Origin: Ulva prolifera
Lineage: Eukaryota > Chlorophyta > Ulvophyceae > Ulvales > Ulvaceae
Direction: 5' to 3'
Assembly (NCBI GenBank): GCA_023078555.1
Contig: CM041204.1
Coordinates: 4,742,430 to 4,806,429, forward strand
Length of the DNA: 64,000 bases
Below are positions 60,715-64,000 of the stretch, piece after piece (positions within the stretch are counted from its first letter, which is position 1; each line of letters begins with the position of its first letter). A program made the position numbers and the translations under genes. The notes beneath the pieces were generated by a model. The model was not told the origin of the DNA. It did not search any database and saw only the letters and a program-made list of their open reading frames with translations.

Positions 60715-62081
60715 CGCAGCTGCAGCGGGCGATATCGCGCGCTAAGGCTGACGGGCGCAAGGCCGCCATGTTTGCTGCGCTCTTCATGGCCGGCAGTGGC
60801 CGGACGTCCCAGTTCACTGAAGACGGCCAGGCGGCGGCAGCCAGATTACGCAGCTGCATGGGGGCCATGGCATCGGCTTGGCTCACGGCGCTCCCGGGTC
60901 CAGTGACGGGCCTGTCCGACCTGGAGTTTGGCGTGTACGCGCGGCTCCGGCTCGGGGACGTCCTCCTGCCCCGTCTCAGCGGCGACGATGACACATCCTC
61001 TGAATGCCCCTGTGGCCGCAGTGATGCGTCTGGTACGCACTCGCTGATCTGCAAGTCGCTGTGGGGTACCGTCGTGGCCCGCCACAATCTCGTCATGGAG
61101 ACATGGCGCCGCATCATGGCACGCGGCGGAATCGCATCAGCGGTCGAGCCTCACATGAGCAGGCTCCCCCGCGGCCTCGGCCCCGGCATTGGGCTCGCCC
61201 GCAACGTCCCGGACAGCACGGACGCAGCTTCCCCGTCACTCACCACCAAATCCTCACCCAACCAGGCCTCGGTCGCGCCCGCTCCTCCTCATGGCGCCCA
61301 GGCCCCGTCCCCCACCATCCCGCAGCCTGCTCCAGCATGCCCCGACAGCGCGACGCCGTCCCCCACGGCCGACCACCTCGCAACCTCCCCCGCCCCCGCC
61401 GCGGTCGCGCCCGCTCTCTCCCGTGGCGCCCAGGCACCCTCTTCCCTCACGTACGCGGCTGTCCTTGCGTCCTCCTGTGCTGCCACGACGGCGACCGGTG
61501 CCGAAGCCCCCGCTGGTGCGGCCGCCCCCCACACCGCGCAGGCAGTGCCGCAAGCACCGCAGCAGTCGGTCCAAGCACCAGCTGCCCCGTCGCAGGCAGT
61601 GCCCCGGTCCCGCAGACCCGCACAGCGGGGCGACATCCTCGCGTTCTTCCCGGGCGCGCCGGTCATCGGCGACGTGTGCGTCACCCACCCGCTGGCTTCC
61701 TCGAACGTCAGCGCCGCGGCGCTCCGCGACGGTGCCTCGGCAGAGGCCGCCGACCGGCGCAAACGCGAAAAGTACGGCCGGGCCGGCGCGGGCGCGTTCA
61801 CGCTGGTCCCGCTGACGCATGAGACGTACGGCCGTGTTGGCCCGGCCGCCTTTGCATTCCTCAACAGGCTTGCTGATGTGGCTGCGGGGTCTGGCGCGGC
61901 CTCTCGGCGGCGTTTCCTGGAGAACGCAATGCGCGATCTCTCGACGACGCTCTGTCGTGCAGTGGCGCGCCAGGTGCGCGCCGCAGCTCCGCTGATGGCA
62001 CGTCACGCGGGCAAGGCAGTTTTGGCGGGACTCACAGTCCCGTCTGATGACCTCTCGCCGCTTACAGGCCATCCGGCCTGA
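60468..62081 (+). CDS. LINE ORF continuation: CCHC knuckle and restriction-like endonuclease
   Basis: This frame continues the RT product. It is readable from about 60420 (AQAEQALLPHRHGG), slightly before its first ATG. Next come a helical thumb-like region, the knuckle CPCGRSDASGTHSLICKS with a following RHN as in R2 proteins, and a long Ala/Pro/Ser-rich linker. The C-terminal endonuclease follows: RGDILAFFPG, GDVCVTHPLA, KREKYGRAG and THETYGRVG match the PD...DV...KxxKY pattern of R2-type restriction-like endonucleases. The protein ends at 62081. Because it lacks its own promoter or an obvious start, it was probably once fused to the upstream frame. Whether the frame change is a mutation or a recoding site cannot be decided here. 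Confidence 0.8.
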   Translation: MGLRHYTADVADAARLSSAALAQCALVDGVERGRPFRGSAAVELQGVLDRLRATWGHAIADLGAGPADAAAWALDTTAKLRLTQLQRAISRAKADGRKAAMFAALFMAGSGRTSQFTEDGQAAAARLRSCMGAMASAWLTALPGPVTGLSDLEFGVYARLRLGDVLLPRLSGDDDTSSECPCGRSDASGTHSLICKSLWGTVVARHNLVMETWRRIMARGGIASAVEPHMSRLPRGLGPGIGLARNVPDSTDAASPSLTTKSSPNQASVAPAPPHGAQAPSPTIPQPAPACPDSATPSPTADHLATSPAPAAVAPALSRGAQAPSSLTYAAVLASSCAATTATGAEAPAGAAAPHTAQAVPQAPQQSVQAPAAPSQAVPRSRRPAQRGDILAFFPGAPVIGDVCVTHPLASSNVSAAALRDGASAEAADRRKREKYGRAGAGAFTLVPLTHETYGRVGPAAFAFLNRLADVAAGSGAASRRRFLENAMRDLSTTLCRAVARQVRAAAPLMARHAGKAVLAGLTVPSDDLSPLTGHPA

Positions 62082-62794
62082 GCGGTGGGGTGCCCCTTGG
62101 GCGCCCCGTCCGCTTGGCGCCACCGACCTGTGGCCTCTGACTCCAGCTAGGCCGGGTCCGATGGGTGTGCGGGATGCCTTCGTTGGCATGTGCGGGGACT
62201 GCGGAACGGCTTGGGCGATGCAGTGTCCTAGGCGCGGTGCGGCGTGGGCCGGCGGGGCTGCGCGGCGGTGTGCCGGGCTGGCGTGGTATGCTGTGGCTTG
62301 GTGGGGTGGGGGTGGGTCTTGGGGCCAGGGCGGCCCCCGGCAATCGGGCGGCCATGATGGGCGGCCTCAGGCAGCAGTGTGTTGGGTTTGGCCCTGTCGT
62401 ACGGCGGCGGGCGTTGTGGTGCTGGTGGTTGTGATGTTGTGTGTCGGCCGTGGGGGTTTGTGCGTGCGCGTGTGTGGGTTTGGGTTTGTGGGTGTGTGGG
62501 TCTGTGCGTGTGTGTGCTGGTGTGTGGGTGTGTGCTTGGCGGTCTGCGGATCTGTGTCGCTTGCTGCGCCGGTGATGGGTGAGATGTTCGTGGGTGTCTT
62601 GGTGTTTGCTTCGTCTGCTTGCTCCTTTCGCGGTGCTGCCCGACTTGCTGCCTTTGTCCTTGTAACACACTCAGCTCCCAACCGGCGACCGCCACCATGC
62701 CACCACAACCGCCCCGGGCCAACCCGGGGATTTCCGAAAATGCACTGGAAACAGATGTTCCTCTTGTCCCCTCGATGACAAATCATCGAAGGGT

Positions 62795-63975
62795 TTAGAG
62801 CAGAACAGCGAGAAGCACGGGAACAGCGGCGATCGCGGCCACTGCCACCGGGCCAGCCCTGCTGCTCTCGGCCACGGAAGTGCCCTCGACTGGCAGCTCG
62901 CGTGTGGTTTCACCAGGTGTCGCAGCGCTGCCCTCAGCTGCCCCCTCACCTGCATGCCAGCACCCTCTGTGAAGCCCAGCCATGGTGTTCCTGCACTGAA
63001 CGTACAGAGACACGCACGCACAGAGACACATTTACGCGTTGATGCAGCACACACAGTGGCATACGGTCCTGAGCCTCGGCCCAGAGAACAACCACACTTA
63101 GAAATTGACAGTGGAGGACACACGGACACGGCGTGGCAGGGGGTGGGCAGAGGAGGAGTACCTTCAACGCCTTCACCCTCGCCCTCGGCTCCCGCACCTT
63201 CTGGAACAACAGCTCCTTCGCCCTCAGCGCCTTCGCCCTCAGCAACAGCGCCGTCGCCTTCACCCTCTGGAGCAACAGCGCCCTCGACCTCGCCTTCACC
63301 GTCAACAACAGCGCCCTCACCTTCACCCTCGCCCTCGGCGCCTTCGCCCTCTTCCTCGGGAGCCACCGTGACGGTGCCCCTCTCTGTGCCGTTCGGTGTG
63401 GTGACGAGGGTTGCGTGCCTGCGACGCTTCCGCCACCCTCAGTGCCGGAACCAGCCAGGTGCATGCTTATGTGTATGCACCGACACTACGGCAAACGAGC
63501 ACTGCTCTTTGCTCCGAGTTATGCATAATTGTGTGCAATGCACTCGTCTGAATTGAGCATGAGCTGGCCACTTGTCTGCTGTCTGCAACAGAGCCCGTGT
63601 AGCACACGTGTTCTGCTACATCACAAAGTGTCCATCGAAGCATGCTCCCAGAAGGCTCCATGTAGCGGACGGACTCGGCCAGCCAGCGACACAATTCAAG
63701 CTGTCCAGACGTGATGGCAATGCTGTTGCGCCAGCAAATCAGCACCCAATGCGGCGGCCAGGCAGTGGGGCGCGAGGGGCGTGCCTGTAGTCAAAGACGT
63801 TGTCCTGGTGGAAGGAGTGGCAAGTGTGCGGCACGCCGAGTTCGTTCGCGACATCGATCATCACCGCCCGCAGCGCCATGCCCTTCTCGACGATGCACTC
63901 CCTCACGGCCATCGGCACACTCCTGCACACTCCCTCCCAGTTGCATCTTCGGACACCCCCGTGCTGCGAACCCAC
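62795..63975 (-). CDS. Putative GPI-anchored surface protein with acidic Glu/Gly stalk (3' part)
   Basis: Three exons on the minus strand: about 63960-63785, 63418-63162 and 62949-62795, in matching phase. The first carries a Cys-containing region (CNWEGVC, VPMAVRECIVEKGMALRAV, GVPHTCHSF) of unknown family. The second gives TLVTTPNGTERGTVTVAPEE followed by about 60 residues of repeated GEGE/AEGEG/VAPEGEG, a strongly acidic flexible stalk. The last ends with a small-residue cluster (ESSRAGP) and a hydrophobic C-terminus (VAVAAIAAVPVLLAVLL), typical of a GPI-attachment signal. Intron 1 appears to use a GC donor (TACAG|GCACGC); the second intron is GT-AG. The start lies beyond the right edge or in an unseen exon. 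The opposite strand reads as Pro/Ser-rich, but only the minus strand gives consistent splicing and a GPI signal. Confidence 0.65.
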
Positions 63976-64000
63976 AGAATCGAAGACTCTATAACGTTCA

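Larger units (their letters stand above)
58108..62670 (+). mobile_element. R2-type LINE (non-LTR retrotransposon), near complete
   Basis: A GC-rich element encoding, in order: two N-terminal zinc fingers, reverse transcriptase, a CCHC knuckle and a C-terminal restriction-like endonuclease. A G/T-rich 3' UTR of about 590 bp ends in CTTTGTCCTTGTAACACA. The order of domains is that of the R2 group and other early-branching LINEs. No apurinic-type endonuclease is seen. One frame change separates the two reading frames. The 5' boundary and target-site duplication are not determined. Tails related to its 3' end occur near 21.9, 23.0 and 23.2 kb, and a decayed coding end lies at 50.8-51.1 kb. Confidence 0.85.

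Noticed and set aside
62954-63556. Plus-strand Pro/Ser/Ala-rich frame resembling a pherophorin-type linker
   Set aside because: It is the antisense of the Glu/Gly stalk; only the minus strand gives consistent phases and a GPI-type C-terminus.

Overview
The window looks like nuclear DNA of a GC-rich, intron-rich eukaryote, most likely a green alga (Chlorophyta, perhaps Trebouxiophyceae). That placement is an inference. It rests on plant-type Raf/TKL kinases, a plant-type callose synthase split into more than 20 exons, and introns that mostly open with GTGCG and close with TGCAG. No bacterial operon structure, ribosome binding site, convincing tRNA or rRNA, CRISPR array or LTR element was seen. 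Exon models were built by hand from splice signals, reading phase and protein-family motifs, so 5' ends are generally unresolved.

Layout. 0.9-4.2 kb (minus): a pseudokinase gene that has lost the HRD and DFG aspartates, with Ala/Pro-rich 3' exons. 8.5-11.5 kb and 15.8-19.6 kb (minus): two paralogous tandem TKL kinases with the same five-exon kinase core; possible upstream exons of the first lie at 14.3-15.2 kb. A perfect 40-bp-arm hairpin lies at 13.4 kb. An exact 553-bp tandem duplication starts inside exon 2 of the second kinase. 21-24.6 kb is a repeat island: two copies of a TIR element in opposite orientation, a degenerate 160-200-bp tandem array, a short AT-rich tandem repeat and several truncated LINE 3' tails. 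24.6-29.5 kb has no recognisable gene but holds palindromes, a dispersed repeat and homopolymer or CT tracts. 29.8-31.7 kb (minus): a small AIG1-like GTPase in four exons. 35.6-48.7 kb or beyond (minus): one large 1,3-beta-glucan (callose) synthase gene, GT48, with 21 phase-consistent exons and an unresolved 5' end. 50.8-51.1 kb (minus): a decayed LINE 3' fragment. 53.2-56.2 kb (plus): a kelch-repeat protein with a lysine-rich linker and a probable signal peptide. 58.1-62.7 kb (plus): a nearly complete R2-type LINE with zinc fingers, reverse transcriptase, CCHC knuckle and restriction-like endonuclease, interrupted by one frame change. 62.8-64 kb (minus): the 3' part of a cell-surface protein with an acidic Glu/Gly stalk and a C-terminal GPI-type signal.

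Together the host genes point to cell-wall and surface functions (callose synthase, putative secreted kelch protein, GPI-anchored protein) and signalling (two TKL kinases, a pseudokinase, a GTPase). I see no operon-like system. The most unusual features are the internal duplication in the second kinase, the derived kinase pair (APE changed to AGE, inflated activation segments), the R2-type LINE with its scattered 3' tails, and the perfect hairpin.
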